The notes under the pieces are model-generated. The model did not search any database. It was not told the origin of the DNA and saw only the letters and a program-made list of their open reading frames with translations. From the NCBI GenBank assembly GCA_021531755.1, contig JADYUK010000014.1, forward strand, positions 1 through 64,000: a DNA stretch of 64,000 nucleotides, in the 5' to 3' direction. The DNA comes from Hoylesella loescheii. Its GTDB lineage: Bacteria > Bacteroidota > Bacteroidia > Bacteroidales > Bacteroidaceae. The position numbers and the translations under genes were made by a program. The number at the start of each line of letters is the position of its first letter. Positions within the stretch are counted from its first letter, which is position 1. Of the stretch, positions 27,564-37,498 are shown piece by piece.

Positions 27564-28763
27564 ATGCCATTGATAACCAAAAGACTAACAAAGAGATATT
27601 CCCTGCTCGCCATCATAGCGGCCTTCTTGCTGATAATGGTGGCGTCATGTAGTGACAAGAATAACAACGAGGAGCCAGAAGACAATCGGGCCACGGAGAC
27701 AATACTGATGTTCTTCCCATACAGCGAGGGACTCTCAGACGCCTTTGCCGACAATGTCAATGATATGAAGACGGCAATAGAGACAAACAAGGGAATGGGG
27801 AAGGCACGCCTTATAGTTGTCATGGCCAAGACAAGCGTCACGGCTAAGATGTTCGAGCTGGTGTATGCCGACGGCTTGTGCCAGGAGAAAAACATCGACC
27901 TCACGATGGATATGACATTCAGCAGCGACAACCAGAGCGGTGTGATAGCAACGCTACAGAATATCCTCTATAAGGTTAAGGAAATCGCCCCTGCCCACTC
28001 TTACGCCATGATAATAGGGGCGCACGGCAAATCATGGATGCCTGCTGGAGGTTTCACACTCTCTGACTGTTACAAGCCGAAGGCGATGAACAAGGCGATA
28101 GGCTCGGCAGGGATGGACTACCAGATAGACAACATGTCGCTCGTGACAGCTCTGCAGAATGTGGGGATTCATCTTAACTACCTCCTCCTTGACGCTTGCT
28201 ATATGGCTAATATGGAGTCAGCGTATGATTTCAGCAATATATGCGACTACTACATATCGTCGCCAACAGAGATTATGGGCATCGGTATACCATACGCCAA
28301 GGCTGGTGCCGCCCTGCTCAGACATGACTTCCAGACACTCGTCGAGGAGTATGGCAGATTCTACAAGGCTTATACCATGCCTTATGGCACACTCTCTGTG
28401 ACTGACTGCCAGTATATGGATGATATGGCTAATGTCATGAGGCAGATTAATATGGAAATATCAAGCGAGGGATTGGAGAATGTGCAGCAGATGGACGCTT
28501 TCCCGCAGACTGTATTCTATGATATGCAGGACTATGTCAGCCGATGCTGCAAAAACGAGACTCTGAAGAGCCAGTTCATGAGCACCATGGCGAGACTGGT
28601 ACCGTACAAATGCAACACTGACGAGTTCTACTCGGCGACACCCAGCGGAGGAGTAAAGAAGAAAATCAACGCATACTGCGGACTGTCCACATCACAGCCG
28701 ACAGCAAACAGTGTGGTGACGAACTATGTCACACAGACATCATGGTGGATTGTCAGCCACTGA
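27564..28763 (+). CDS. Clostripain-family (C11) cysteine peptidase lipoprotein
   Basis: A 399-residue predicted lipoprotein: N-terminal basic/hydrophobic stretch and lipobox VASC with Cys29, followed by an acidic linker. The peptidase C11 caspase-like fold is indicated by ETILMFFPYSEGL, the catalytic His154 in IIGAHGKSW, and Cys212 in LLLDACYMANMESAYD, followed by ISSPTEIMGIGIPY. C11 enzymes cleave after Arg or Lys, often after self-maturation; specificity here is not readable. Bacteroidales carry many such surface lipoproteins. It lies 137 nt after valS on the same strand. Confidence 0.88.
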   Translation: MPLITKRLTKRYSLLAIIAAFLLIMVASCSDKNNNEEPEDNRATETILMFFPYSEGLSDAFADNVNDMKTAIETNKGMGKARLIVVMAKTSVTAKMFELVYADGLCQEKNIDLTMDMTFSSDNQSGVIATLQNILYKVKEIAPAHSYAMIIGAHGKSWMPAGGFTLSDCYKPKAMNKAIGSAGMDYQIDNMSLVTALQNVGIHLNYLLLDACYMANMESAYDFSNICDYYISSPTEIMGIGIPYAKAGAALLRHDFQTLVEEYGRFYKAYTMPYGTLSVTDCQYMDDMANVMRQINMEISSEGLENVQQMDAFPQTVFYDMQDYVSRCCKNETLKSQFMSTMARLVPYKCNTDEFYSATPSGGVKKKINAYCGLSTSQPTANSVVTNYVTQTSWWIVSH

Positions 28764-28819
28764 GTCCCGTTCTCTCACCGGGCTTGACAAAATGTGTGGC
28801 ATGGCTTAATTATTAAGAG

Positions 28820-30814
28820 ATGACAGAAGAGACAATAACATACGACATGCTCGGCATCACCCTCGACGATATCTTCCAGGAGATGGGATGCGCAGGGACT
28901 GCCCCCGCTGACGGTATCGCCAGTGAGGTCGATGCCATTGTCGCTGATGTCAGAGAATGGACAAGACCACGCTATGTCTTCACCGTCATGCGTGGCGAGG
29001 CTGATACAGAGCACAAGACGCTCAGACTCATGCCTGCTGCTGAGGCTGAGACGGTAGAGCTCGGGTGTGGCGGCATTGTGGCGAGGCAGCTGCGTGGGGG
29101 AGAGGCTTTCGCCATTTTCATCTGTACTGCAGGAGAAGAATACCAGCGGTATATCGACCGTTTGACAGAAGAGGGCGATATGGTAAGGGTGTTCATAGCC
29201 AACGCATTAGGGTCGGTTATAGCAGAAAAGACAGCCGATTATATGGAACGTGTGATACAGGAGCAGATTGACAAGTTAGGATGGCACCGTACAAACCGTT
29301 TCTCCCCGGGATACTGCGGATGGCATGTCAGTGAGCAACAGAAACTATTCCCACTGTTCAGAGGCGCCACGGCAGGTGTCAGACTTACCGACAGCTCGCT
29401 GATGATGCCAATAAAATCTGTATCTGGAGTAATAGGCCTCGGGCATAATGTGAGATACCTGGAGTATTCATGCGGACTATGTGACTATAAGGACTGCTAT
29501 AAGCGGAAGACCAGACTGCACACAGACAAGAAGGCCACGGCCCCACACCATGACAACAACCCTGCTGAAAAGCCAGAAGGCGAAGGGAGGATGACAGAAG
29601 ATAAGGAAGAGACTGACGGCTCCACGCATTCAATGGACATACAACGGATGGCAGACAATGGGATGCCGGGCGATGGAAATGCAGACACCGGGGCAAATGG
29701 GTTATACTTGCATTTCCCCTTTTGTTCCTCGCGTTGCATATATTGCGGATTCTACTCCACCACACAGCTCAACCGTCGTGATGAGTATGTCGATGCTATA
29801 GTCAGCGAGCTGGCCATGCGTGCTGGCAAGATGTTCCATAGCCCCACGACGATATATTTTGGTGGAGGTACACCCTCTGTCCTCACTCCACAGCAGCTAA
29901 CCCGTATCATTGACGGCATAAAGAGTGTCGTCGATGTCTCGAATGTCAGAGAGTGGACTATGGAGTGTAACCCTGATGATGTCTCGACGGATATGGCACA
30001 GTGGATTGCCCAATCACCGATAAACCGCGTCAGCATAGGGATACAGACCTTCCAGGACGACAGACTGGCATGTCTCAGACGCCGCCATGACTCGCGACAG
30101 GCACGTCAGGCTGTGGCACGGCTCAGACAGGCAGGAGTGAGGAATATCAGCATTGACCTCATGTTCGGATTCCCCGGGGAGACTCTCGGCGAGTGGAACG
30201 ACGATATCACCCAGGCCTTAGAATTGAGACCAGAACATATCTCTGCCTATTCCCTTATGTATGAGGAGGGCACACCCATGTACACGATGATGGAAAGGGG
30301 AGAGATAGAGGAGACTGACGAGGAGACATACATCGCCATGTACGATACGCTGACAAGGCGGCTCAGAGAGGCGGGATATGTACACTACGAGATAAGCAAC
30401 TTCTGCCTGCCGGGATATGAGAGCATGCATAACTCAAGCTACTGGGACGCTACGCCATACCTCGGCATCGGGGCTGCAGCCCATTCTTATGACAGGGACA
30501 GACGATGGTGGAATGTCGAGTGTCTCGACACTTATCTGAGAAAGATTGCAGAGCGCCAGCTCCCTACTGGAGGGGAAGAGGTGATAGACAACATGACACG
30601 GTATAACGATACCGTCACAACGGCTTTGAGAACAATGCGCGGAATCAGACTGGGCCTGCTTGACGACGACAGGAAAGCATATATCCTGCGTCAGGCTGAG
30701 CCCCATATAAGGTCTGGGAAGATGGCAGTCGACAACGGATGGCTCCACCTCACACAAAAGGGAATATTCACCAGCGACGACATCATGGCCGACCTCATCT
30801 GGCTTGATGAATGA
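28820..30814 (+). CDS. MetH-activation-like / HemW-like radical SAM fusion protein
   Basis: A continuous 664-residue frame joining two normally separate proteins. Residues about 1-230 resemble the vitamin B12-dependent methionine synthase activation domain: RFSPGYCGWHVSEQQKLF at 160-177, LTDSSLMMPIKSVSGVIGLG, and a cysteine motif CGLCDYKDC near 218-226 that is seen in stand-alone corrinoid-activation proteins. Residues about 231-293 are a hydrophilic linker rich in Asp, Gly and Lys. Residues 294-664 are a HemW-type radical SAM enzyme: GLYLHFPFC, the 4Fe-4S ligands Cys302, Cys306 and Cys309, YFGGGTPSVLT, ECNPDDV, SIGIQTFQD, DLMFGFPGET and HISAYSLMYEEGTP. HemW is a heme chaperone, while MetH-activation domains bind SAM and cob(II)alamin for reductive methylation. 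The combined role is not known. Confidence 0.85.
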   Translation: MTEETITYDMLGITLDDIFQEMGCAGTAPADGIASEVDAIVADVREWTRPRYVFTVMRGEADTEHKTLRLMPAAEAETVELGCGGIVARQLRGGEAFAIFICTAGEEYQRYIDRLTEEGDMVRVFIANALGSVIAEKTADYMERVIQEQIDKLGWHRTNRFSPGYCGWHVSEQQKLFPLFRGATAGVRLTDSSLMMPIKSVSGVIGLGHNVRYLEYSCGLCDYKDCYKRKTRLHTDKKATAPHHDNNPAEKPEGEGRMTEDKEETDGSTHSMDIQRMADNGMPGDGNADTGANGLYLHFPFCSSRCIYCGFYSTTQLNRRDEYVDAIVSELAMRAGKMFHSPTTIYFGGGTPSVLTPQQLTRIIDGIKSVVDVSNVREWTMECNPDDVSTDMAQWIAQSPINRVSIGIQTFQDDRLACLRRRHDSRQARQAVARLRQAGVRNISIDLMFGFPGETLGEWNDDITQALELRPEHISAYSLMYEEGTPMYTMMERGEIEETDEETYIAMYDTLTRRLREAGYVHYEISNFCLPGYESMHNSSYWDATPYLGIGAAAHSYDRDRRWWNVECLDTYLRKIAERQLPTGGEEVIDNMTRYNDTVTTALRTMRGIRLGLLDDDRKAYILRQAEPHIRSGKMAVDNGWLHLTQKGIFTSDDIMADLIWLDE

Positions 30815-31040
30815 AAGCGGACGGTTCCCTCCCCTGTCCCCCTAAAGGCCGGGATGCATCAGCCGACATGCATAGACAAGACGGGAATGTCAGCCCCAGA
30901 GAGATATTGTGCGCGTGGCATTCCATATTCAGGATAAAAATCACCAGCGATTTTAAACCAAAAGCGTATAATGGAGTCATAATAAACGTAGACCAGAATA
31001 ATTCTTTATCCACTCAACAAGGAAACAAAACCCAACGTAA

Positions 31041-33959
31041 ATGAACAAGCTCTTTACCACATTGTGCGCCATGTGGATTATTGTGTGCACAGCATCGGCA
31101 CAACGTGCTATCACTGGCAACATAGTTGACCGTGATACAAAGGAGGCCGTCATGCAGGCTACTGTCTCGCTGCTGAAGCAAGACACCACTTTCGTCAAGG
31201 GAGTGATATCTGATAACAAAGGACACTTCTCCATCACTGCCCCTAATAACGGCAAGTATCTCCTGAAGATAACCAGCGTGGCATACAAGACCCTCGTGAA
31301 GGCTGTCAATGTGACAGGCAACCATAACCTCGGCAACGTCTTGCTCACACCTGACGCTATCATGCTCAAAGAGGCTGTCGTCAGCGGACAAGCAGCAAAG
31401 GTAGTCCTGAAGGAGGACACATTCGTCTATAACGCCGCCGCATACCACACGCCAGAGGGCTCTGTTGTGGAGGAACTCATCAAACGTCTCCCCGGAGCAC
31501 AGATAGACGATGACGGGAAAATAACAATGAACGGCAAGGAAGTGAAGAAAATCCTTGTCGACGGAAAGGAATTCATGACCGGCGACACAGAGACAGCATT
31601 GAAGAATCTACCCACATCCATAATAGAGAAGGTGAGGGCCTTCGACCAGAAATCAGATCTCGCACGCGTCACTGGCATTGACGACGGGGAGGAGCAGACA
31701 GTGCTCGACTTCGGCATAAAGCGAGGCATGAACAAAGGCTTCATGACTAACTCTGACTTCTCCATCGGAACACACGACCGTTATGCCGAGCGTCTGATGA
31801 TGGCATACATGAAGGATAATCTCCGCATCATGGGGTTCGGCTCAGCGAACAACGTCGGCGACCGCGGATTCCCCGGTGGCGGTGGCGGATTCCGTATGGG
31901 CGGGGCCAATGGTCTCTCCGCATCGAAAATGCTCGGGGCGAACATCAACTATCAGCTGCCTAAGATACTTACTATCGACGCGAGCGTCAGATGGAACCAT
32001 AATGACAACGATACATGGTCGAAGAAATCCTCTGAGAATTTCGTCAGCACAGGCAACGCCTTCTCCAACTCCCTGTCACAGTCATACCAGCGCCGTGACA
32101 GATGGAACGCACAGATGAGACTGGAATGGACCCCCGACACGATGACCAACATCATGTTTCGCCCGAGCGTCTCAATCACGAAGACTGACAAACGCTCCAC
32201 ATCGCGCAACGCAAGCTATAATTCTGACCCATACCAGTATGTTGACGACCCTCTTGAGGATGAGGCGATAAAACGTCTCGACGAGCTCGATGCCATGGTC
32301 AACAGCAAACGCTCACGCTCACTGTCATACAGCGAGTCGAACGCAGTAAACGGCATGCTGCAGTTCAACCGCAAGCTGAACACACGTGGACGCAACCTCA
32401 CGCTCAGAGCCGATGCGAAATACTCTGACGGTGACTCGCGCAGCGCATCGTTGCAGGATGTCACACTATACCAGATTCTCGACCAGCTCGGCAATGACTC
32501 CACATACTCAACCAACCGTTATAACCTCACGCCGACAAAGGGATACTCATACACATTGAAGGGCACATACACCGAGCCTCTCGCACAGACATTGTTCCTG
32601 CAGATGTCATACAGCTACGCCCACTCCTTCTCAAAGAGCGACCGCTCAACGTATGATTTCTCACGTCTCGACTTCTCAGCGTTTGAGCCAGAATACCGCC
32701 AGTGGGGATTCCTGCCTTATCCTCTCGACAGTTATCTCGACAGCGAGCTGTCACGCTATTCTGAATATACGACAGACACACACGAGGCAGCCCTGCAGCT
32801 GAGGAAAGTCGGGAAGAAATGGAACTACACTGCCGGCATCATGCTCCAGCCACAACGCTCACACTATGTGCAGGACTATCAGGGTGTCTCTGTCGATACA
32901 GTACGCACAACGCTCAACTTCTCACCGACACTCGACCTCAGGTATAAGATATCGAAGGTATCACAGCTGCGGGCAACATACCGCGCCACAACGACACAGC
33001 CATCAATATCTGACCTCCTCGATATCACAGACGACTCTGACCCTCTCAACATCTCAAAGGGTAATCCAGGGTTGAAACCTTCATTCACACACAACTTCCG
33101 CCTCTTCTACAACGGCTATGCACCGTCACACACACAGTCATGGATGACACACCTCAACTTCTCCATGACACAGAACAGCATATCATCATGTGTGACATAC
33201 AACGAGGAGACTGGCGGAAAGATTACCCGCCCAGAGAATATCAACGGCAACTGGAATATGAGCGGAGCGTTGATGTATAACGCATCCATTGACTCGGCTG
33301 GAGTATGGAATATCAACACATTCACGAATGTGAACTATCAGAACCACGTCTCCTATCTCTATCAGAACACTGTGACAGAGAAGAACACGACGCGCACCAT
33401 GACCATCGGAGAGCGTCTCGCCATGAGCTACCGTAACTCGTGGCTTGAGGTTGAGCCTAATGGACAGCTGTCCTATACTCATACCCGCAATCTCCTGCAG
33501 CCACAGTCTGACCTCGACACATGGAATTTCAACTACGGCATGAACATAACCATAACAGCGCCGTGGGGCACAGGATTCTCAACTGATGCCCACATGAACT
33601 CACGTCGGGGATATAACGACTCGTCGCTCAATACCAACGAGTTCGTATGGAACGCACAGGTGTCACAGTCGTTCCTGAAGGGCAATGCGCTGACTGTCTC
33701 CCTCCAGTTCTACGATATATTGAAGAATCAGTCGACCCTCTCGCGCGCCATCTCCGCCACCTCGCGCACCGACTCAGAGTATAACGCCATCAACTCCTAC
33801 GCCATGCTCCACCTCATCTACCGTTTCAACTCGTTTGGTGGGAAGAGCTCCATGCGCGGTGGCGGCCCTTACGGTGGTCCCGGCCCAGACTTCAACCGCC
33901 CAGACATGCGCCGTACACCCCCTCCTGGAGGTTTCGGTGGAGGACGCCCGAGATTCTGA
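31041..33959 (+). CDS. TonB-dependent receptor-like outer membrane beta-barrel protein
   Basis: A 972-residue outer-membrane protein with a signal peptide (to about 20), an N-terminal carboxypeptidase-regulatory-like domain (AITGNIVDRDTKEAVMQATVSLL), and a plug-like region (LKEAVVSGQAAKVVLKEDTFVYN, then EELIKRLPGAQIDDDGKI and KKILVDGKEFMTGD). A long barrel rich in Tyr, Ser and Asn follows. The last 35 residues form an unusual Gly/Pro/Arg-rich tail (GGPYGGPGPDFNRPDMRR). This is the SusC-unrelated receptor type common in Bacteroidales, and no SusD partner is present. The ligand is unknown. A very strong terminator follows. Confidence 0.88.
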   Translation: MNKLFTTLCAMWIIVCTASAQRAITGNIVDRDTKEAVMQATVSLLKQDTTFVKGVISDNKGHFSITAPNNGKYLLKITSVAYKTLVKAVNVTGNHNLGNVLLTPDAIMLKEAVVSGQAAKVVLKEDTFVYNAAAYHTPEGSVVEELIKRLPGAQIDDDGKITMNGKEVKKILVDGKEFMTGDTETALKNLPTSIIEKVRAFDQKSDLARVTGIDDGEEQTVLDFGIKRGMNKGFMTNSDFSIGTHDRYAERLMMAYMKDNLRIMGFGSANNVGDRGFPGGGGGFRMGGANGLSASKMLGANINYQLPKILTIDASVRWNHNDNDTWSKKSSENFVSTGNAFSNSLSQSYQRRDRWNAQMRLEWTPDTMTNIMFRPSVSITKTDKRSTSRNASYNSDPYQYVDDPLEDEAIKRLDELDAMVNSKRSRSLSYSESNAVNGMLQFNRKLNTRGRNLTLRADAKYSDGDSRSASLQDVTLYQILDQLGNDSTYSTNRYNLTPTKGYSYTLKGTYTEPLAQTLFLQMSYSYAHSFSKSDRSTYDFSRLDFSAFEPEYRQWGFLPYPLDSYLDSELSRYSEYTTDTHEAALQLRKVGKKWNYTAGIMLQPQRSHYVQDYQGVSVDTVRTTLNFSPTLDLRYKISKVSQLRATYRATTTQPSISDLLDITDDSDPLNISKGNPGLKPSFTHNFRLFYNGYAPSHTQSWMTHLNFSMTQNSISSCVTYNEETGGKITRPENINGNWNMSGALMYNASIDSAGVWNINTFTNVNYQNHVSYLYQNTVTEKNTTRTMTIGERLAMSYRNSWLEVEPNGQLSYTHTRNLLQPQSDLDTWNFNYGMNITITAPWGTGFSTDAHMNSRRGYNDSSLNTNEFVWNAQVSQSFLKGNALTVSLQFYDILKNQSTLSRAISATSRTDSEYNAINSYAMLHLIYRFNSFGGKSSMRGGGPYGGPGPDFNRPDMRRTPPPGGFGGGRPRF

Positions 33960-33999
33960 CAACCACAGCAAGAATATCATAACAACCCTCATCTCCTAT

Positions 34000-34056
34000 A
34001 ACCCAGACAGCCTTTCTGACTCGATATGTAAACAGAAAGGCTGTCTGGGTTTTCTG
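34000..34056 (+). terminator. Terminator of the outer-membrane receptor gene
   Basis: A perfect 19-bp stem (34000-34018 with 34033-34051, starting AACCCAGACAGCC) with a 14-nt loop is followed by TTTCT. It lies 40 nt after the stop. It is also strong on minus. Confidence 0.9.
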
Positions 34057-34214
34057 AGTGCAGCGATGACGTGTCTAAAAAAATATGCCATCAGTCAGGA
34101 CGGGTATGATTACGTGCTTCACGTTATAATGCTGGCCTTGATATTCTGCCCGTTTTTTCGAGTTTATGAGAGCGTAAGGTATATCTGTAATTATACCAAT
34201 TTGAGACGGAATGT

Positions 34215-34246
34215 TTTGGATATGTAAGAAATAATTATTAATTTTG
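34215..34246 (+). promoter_or_regulatory. Promoter of the polysaccharide-cluster epimerase
   Basis: -33 TTTG at 34215-34218, 20-nt spacer and -7 TAATTTTG at 34239-34246 give a perfect consensus. Transcription would start near 34253, about 130 nt before the ATG at 34386. Confidence 0.8.
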
Positions 34247-34385
34247 CACAGTAAAAGGTCATCGCTCCCATATTGCTTGTCTATAGGACGAAGCGATACG
34301 GGATACCCATAGAAGAAGTCGCGCATTTTGTCAGCAAAATGATGGAAAAAAAGTGACTGCCAGAAAAAACAAAAAATATATTGAA

Positions 34386-35381
34386 ATGAATATCACTCTC
34401 ATAGGAGGAAGCGGATTTGTAGGAACAAGACTCATACAATCGTACAAGGACTCACATACCCAGCATACAATAAAGAATATAGACCTGGAACATTCTCATT
34501 TTTTCGATGATTTGACAGTTATCGGAGACGTACGTGACATTGGTAGGATGAAGGAGGAACTGAGGGGGACAGATGTCGTAGTCCTGCTTGCAGCCCAGCA
34601 TCGTGATGATGTTACTCCGCGTTCTCTGTATTATGATACCAATGTTGGCGGTATGCGCACAACACTAAAGGCGATGGAGTCTAATGGCATACGTTCTATC
34701 GTTTTCTTTTCGTCAGTCGCCGTATATGGGCTGAACAAACCTAACCCTGACGAATCATACCCAAAAGACCCATTCAATGATTATGGCAAGTCAAAATGGC
34801 AGGCAGAGAAAGTCTTGCAAGAATGGCACAAGACACATCCTGACTGGACCGTGAATATCATCAGACCGACTGTCATCTTCGGAGAGAGAAATAGAGGAAA
34901 CGTTTATAATCTTCTAAAGCAGATTGCAAACCGGAGATTCCTGATGGTGGGTAATGGTGAGAACAAAAAGTCGATGGCATACGTTGGTAATGTAGTGGCT
35001 TTCGTGAGGTTCTTGATTGATAATGCCCATGGAGGATATAATGTCTATAACTATATCGACAAACCCGATTACACTATGAACCGTCTTGTCGGACACGTAG
35101 AGACTGTGTTGAAAAAACGCATCCCGACAACCCATTTCCCATATTGGTTAGGAATGTTGGGGGGATACTGTTTTGATCTCCTTGCCCTCATGACACACAG
35201 AAAACTCGCTGTTAGCTCTGTCAGGGTGAGGAAGTTTTGTGCGACAACAGAGTACAATGCCGATAAGATGCTCCAGTCAGGCTTTGTGCCGCCATATTCC
35301 TTGGACGAAGGATTACGACGGACATTGGAGTATGAGTTCATCCATCCCCAGAAAGATACTGTCGTGTTCATCTCTGAATAA
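34386..35381 (+). CDS. NAD-dependent epimerase/dehydratase (SDR)
   Basis: A 331-residue extended SDR enzyme, likely acting on a nucleotide sugar for the surface polysaccharide made by the neighbouring genes. It is started at 34386 because MNITLIGGSGFVGTRL places the GGSGFVG cofactor motif at the usual distance; the longer frame adds 11 basic residues. The catalytic Tyr-x3-Lys is YGKSK (FNDYGKSKWQAEKVL), with VFFSSVAVYG before it and IIRPTVIFGERNRGNVYNL after it. The precise substrate is not readable. It is convergent with the minus-strand glycosyltransferase operon and the only plus-strand gene of the cluster. Confidence 0.88.
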   Translation: MNITLIGGSGFVGTRLIQSYKDSHTQHTIKNIDLEHSHFFDDLTVIGDVRDIGRMKEELRGTDVVVLLAAQHRDDVTPRSLYYDTNVGGMRTTLKAMESNGIRSIVFFSSVAVYGLNKPNPDESYPKDPFNDYGKSKWQAEKVLQEWHKTHPDWTVNIIRPTVIFGERNRGNVYNLLKQIANRRFLMVGNGENKKSMAYVGNVVAFVRFLIDNAHGGYNVYNYIDKPDYTMNRLVGHVETVLKKRIPTTHFPYWLGMLGGYCFDLLALMTHRKLAVSSVRVRKFCATTEYNADKMLQSGFVPPYSLDEGLRRTLEYEFIHPQKDTVVFISE

Positions 35382-35412
35382 GGTAGGGTGGGGCTTTGTC
35401 TCCCCCCCTATC
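35382..35412 (+). terminator. GC-rich hairpin after the epimerase
   Basis: GGTAGGGTGGGG (35382-35393) pairs imperfectly with CTCCCCCCCTATC (35400-35412). It starts right after the stop codon. There is no T tail, so the call as a terminator is weak. The remaining 35413-35639 holds nothing recognisable. Confidence 0.35.
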
Positions 35413-35639
35413 ATACATTGCCTTCTCTCTTGGCCGCCTGAACGTGTTTTTGTATTTCAGCTCAGGATTTCGCAATATGGCTAATATTAGAGGGAAATAG
35501 CGCTTCTTCTCTGTTGAATTCCCTCTTGACTTTGAGGTGTGACATTTAGAGAGCTCAAAAAAAGTTTTATAATGCGCTTGTCAGACTATGGCCGATAAGC
35601 CCCCTGAATGTCATCTTGCTTAACGACGCTTTTCGCCAG

Positions 35640-36410
35640 TCATCTTCCTCGCCCGATTTTATTCTTCAGTATATTGAACGCTTTGGGCAGCAAGCGCCTG
35701 ATTGGATAGAGAGGTGAGACTGGCAGGCTGTTCTTCTTGAATGCCCGCATTACATTCCTGTTTCCCTCAATGATTCTCTTTATCGAGCCAGTACTCTCTC
35801 CCCCCATCCTCATCTTCACAAAAACCATCGGAATATATCTGCTGGTAATATCTCCTCTCTCAAAAAATCTGAGCATCAGTTCGAAATCGGCTGACACCTT
35901 AAAAGTAGTGTCAAACGCTCCCAGGGTGTCGAACAATCTCTTGCGGGCATAAAAGGTAGGATGGGCTGGATGCCATCCTTTCAGGAACGCTCCTTTTTGG
36001 TATTGTGAGCCGTGCCATTGCCTGACGATTCTTGACGTGTCGCTGGCATCTATGAATACCAAGTCTCCATAAACGGCATCGACATCCACGATATTCTTAG
36101 CAATTTCAGATAATACATAATTGCTTGCATAGAAATCGTCAGAGTTTAGTATTCCGACGACTTCGCCCTTGGCCATACGGATGCCTTTGTTCATGGCGTC
36201 GTAGATGCCGTGGTCGGGTTCTGATATCCAGCGAAGATGTCCAGCGAATCGTGGCTCATACTCTCTTATGATGGCAAGGGTGTTGTCTGTCGAGCCGCCG
36301 TCAATAATGATATGCTCATATCCATGATAATCCTGTCTAAGGACACTATCAAGTGTGTTGCGGAGTGTTCTCTCGCTGTTGTATGTGGCAGTGATGATAG
36401 AAATTCTCAT
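35640..36410 (-). CDS. Family 2 glycosyltransferase (WcaA-like)
   Basis: A 256-residue GT-A enzyme adding a sugar to the lipid-linked repeat unit. The ATG at 36410 overlaps the stop of the upstream GT4 gene (ATGA), which fits translational coupling and sets MRISIITATYNSERTLRNTL as the correct start. Motifs: IIIDGGSTDNTLAIIREYE, ISEPDHGIYDAMNKGIRMAKGEVVGILNSDDF (the D-x-D equivalent is the DD), and WHPAHPTFYARKRLF. This string set is typical of colanic-acid WcaA/WcaE-like transferases. It is the last gene of the operon. Confidence 0.92.
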   Translation of the reverse strand: MRISIITATYNSERTLRNTLDSVLRQDYHGYEHIIIDGGSTDNTLAIIREYEPRFAGHLRWISEPDHGIYDAMNKGIRMAKGEVVGILNSDDFYASNYVLSEIAKNIVDVDAVYGDLVFIDASDTSRIVRQWHGSQYQKGAFLKGWHPAHPTFYARKRLFDTLGAFDTTFKVSADFELMLRFFERGDITSRYIPMVFVKMRMGGESTGSIKRIIEGNRNVMRAFKKNSLPVSPLYPIRRLLPKAFNILKNKIGRGR

Positions 36411-37498
36411 TTTGTTGTAAGGGTATGATGTTCTCCAAGCAACATTCTGTATAGCTTGTAGTATGCCTCCTCCATATTCTCCCATGTGAAGCGCTGGGCA
36501 TTCTTAATGCCGGCCTTTATGATAGATTCGCGTGTAAGAGGGTCATACAGCATGGTGATTCTCGCTCGTAGTGACTCTGTGTCAAGAGTGTCGAGAAGAA
36601 GGCGCTTGTCTCCGATAATCTCAGGAATTGAAGATGCGTTATATGCAATCACTGGACATCCTGCCATCTGCGCCTCTATGACAGGAAGTCCGAATCCCTC
36701 GTACGACGAGGGGTATATAAGGCAAAGGGCGTGGTTGTAGAGACTGTTAAGTTCTGTGTCGGTCACCATGCCACAGTATTCGTAGCTTATCCCACAGGCG
36801 TCAAGTGCACGTATCTCCCGCCTGGTAAGGCTTTTCCCTGCTATCTTGAGGCTGACGGCACACTCGCTCAGCGGTTTTAGAAGTGGTATGAAATTCTTAT
36901 AGCCATCCCTGTTCCCGACGAATAGGGCATAGTGTTGGCACTCCGCACCATTTTCCCTGTGGAACCTCTGGTCAACGCCATTATATATCACGGACACTTT
37001 CTCTGGGCAGATGTCTGGCAACAGCCTCAGCAGGTCGGCACGTGTGTTCTCTGAGATGCACACGATGTGATCGGAGTGGCGTATCGCCCTGTGCTTCTGG
37101 TTGCAATGGACGAAACGCACAAGAGGGTTGCGGACGAAATACTCATAGGTGAAATCATGCACGGTGGTGACATTCACCGCCCTCTTGTGTGAGCATGTGC
37201 GGTAATAGCTTGAATGGAAGATGAAAGGCTCATCGCCAATCCCCGCTTTTGTATATGGTACAGATGGATTGAGATATCTATTCAGCCTTATCATGCATGA
37301 CCCCAATTTATGGACAATCTTTGATGGTAATTCAAGGGTCTTTCTTGAAATATTATGCTGTTCGGCTCCCTCGTACTCCAGAATGTGTATGTCGCAGTCG
37401 TCGTGCTGCAATATGCGTTGCAAGAGATTCGACCATACTATCGATATTCCTCCATACCGTTGCAGAGAGTATATTATGTTATCGTAGATAATCTTCAT
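36407..37498 (-). CDS. Family 4 glycosyltransferase
   Basis: A 363-residue GT-B retaining transferase. The ATG at 37498 (MKIIYDNIIYSLQRYGGISIVW) is chosen because GT4 proteins begin with this beta-strand and GGI loop. The donor-site signature is in SLYNHALCLIYPSSYEGFGLPVIEAQMAGCPVIAYN, with the E-x7-E pattern and SYEGFGLP, and the middle has VIYNGVD. The start overlaps the end of the WbsX gene by about 20 nt, and the stop overlaps the next GT2. Sugar specificity is unknown. Confidence 0.93.
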   Translation of the reverse strand: MKIIYDNIIYSLQRYGGISIVWSNLLQRILQHDDCDIHILEYEGAEQHNISRKTLELPSKIVHKLGSCMIRLNRYLNPSVPYTKAGIGDEPFIFHSSYYRTCSHKRAVNVTTVHDFTYEYFVRNPLVRFVHCNQKHRAIRHSDHIVCISENTRADLLRLLPDICPEKVSVIYNGVDQRFHRENGAECQHYALFVGNRDGYKNFIPLLKPLSECAVSLKIAGKSLTRREIRALDACGISYEYCGMVTDTELNSLYNHALCLIYPSSYEGFGLPVIEAQMAGCPVIAYNASSIPEIIGDKRLLLDTLDTESLRARITMLYDPLTRESIIKAGIKNAQRFTWENMEEAYYKLYRMLLGEHHTLTTK

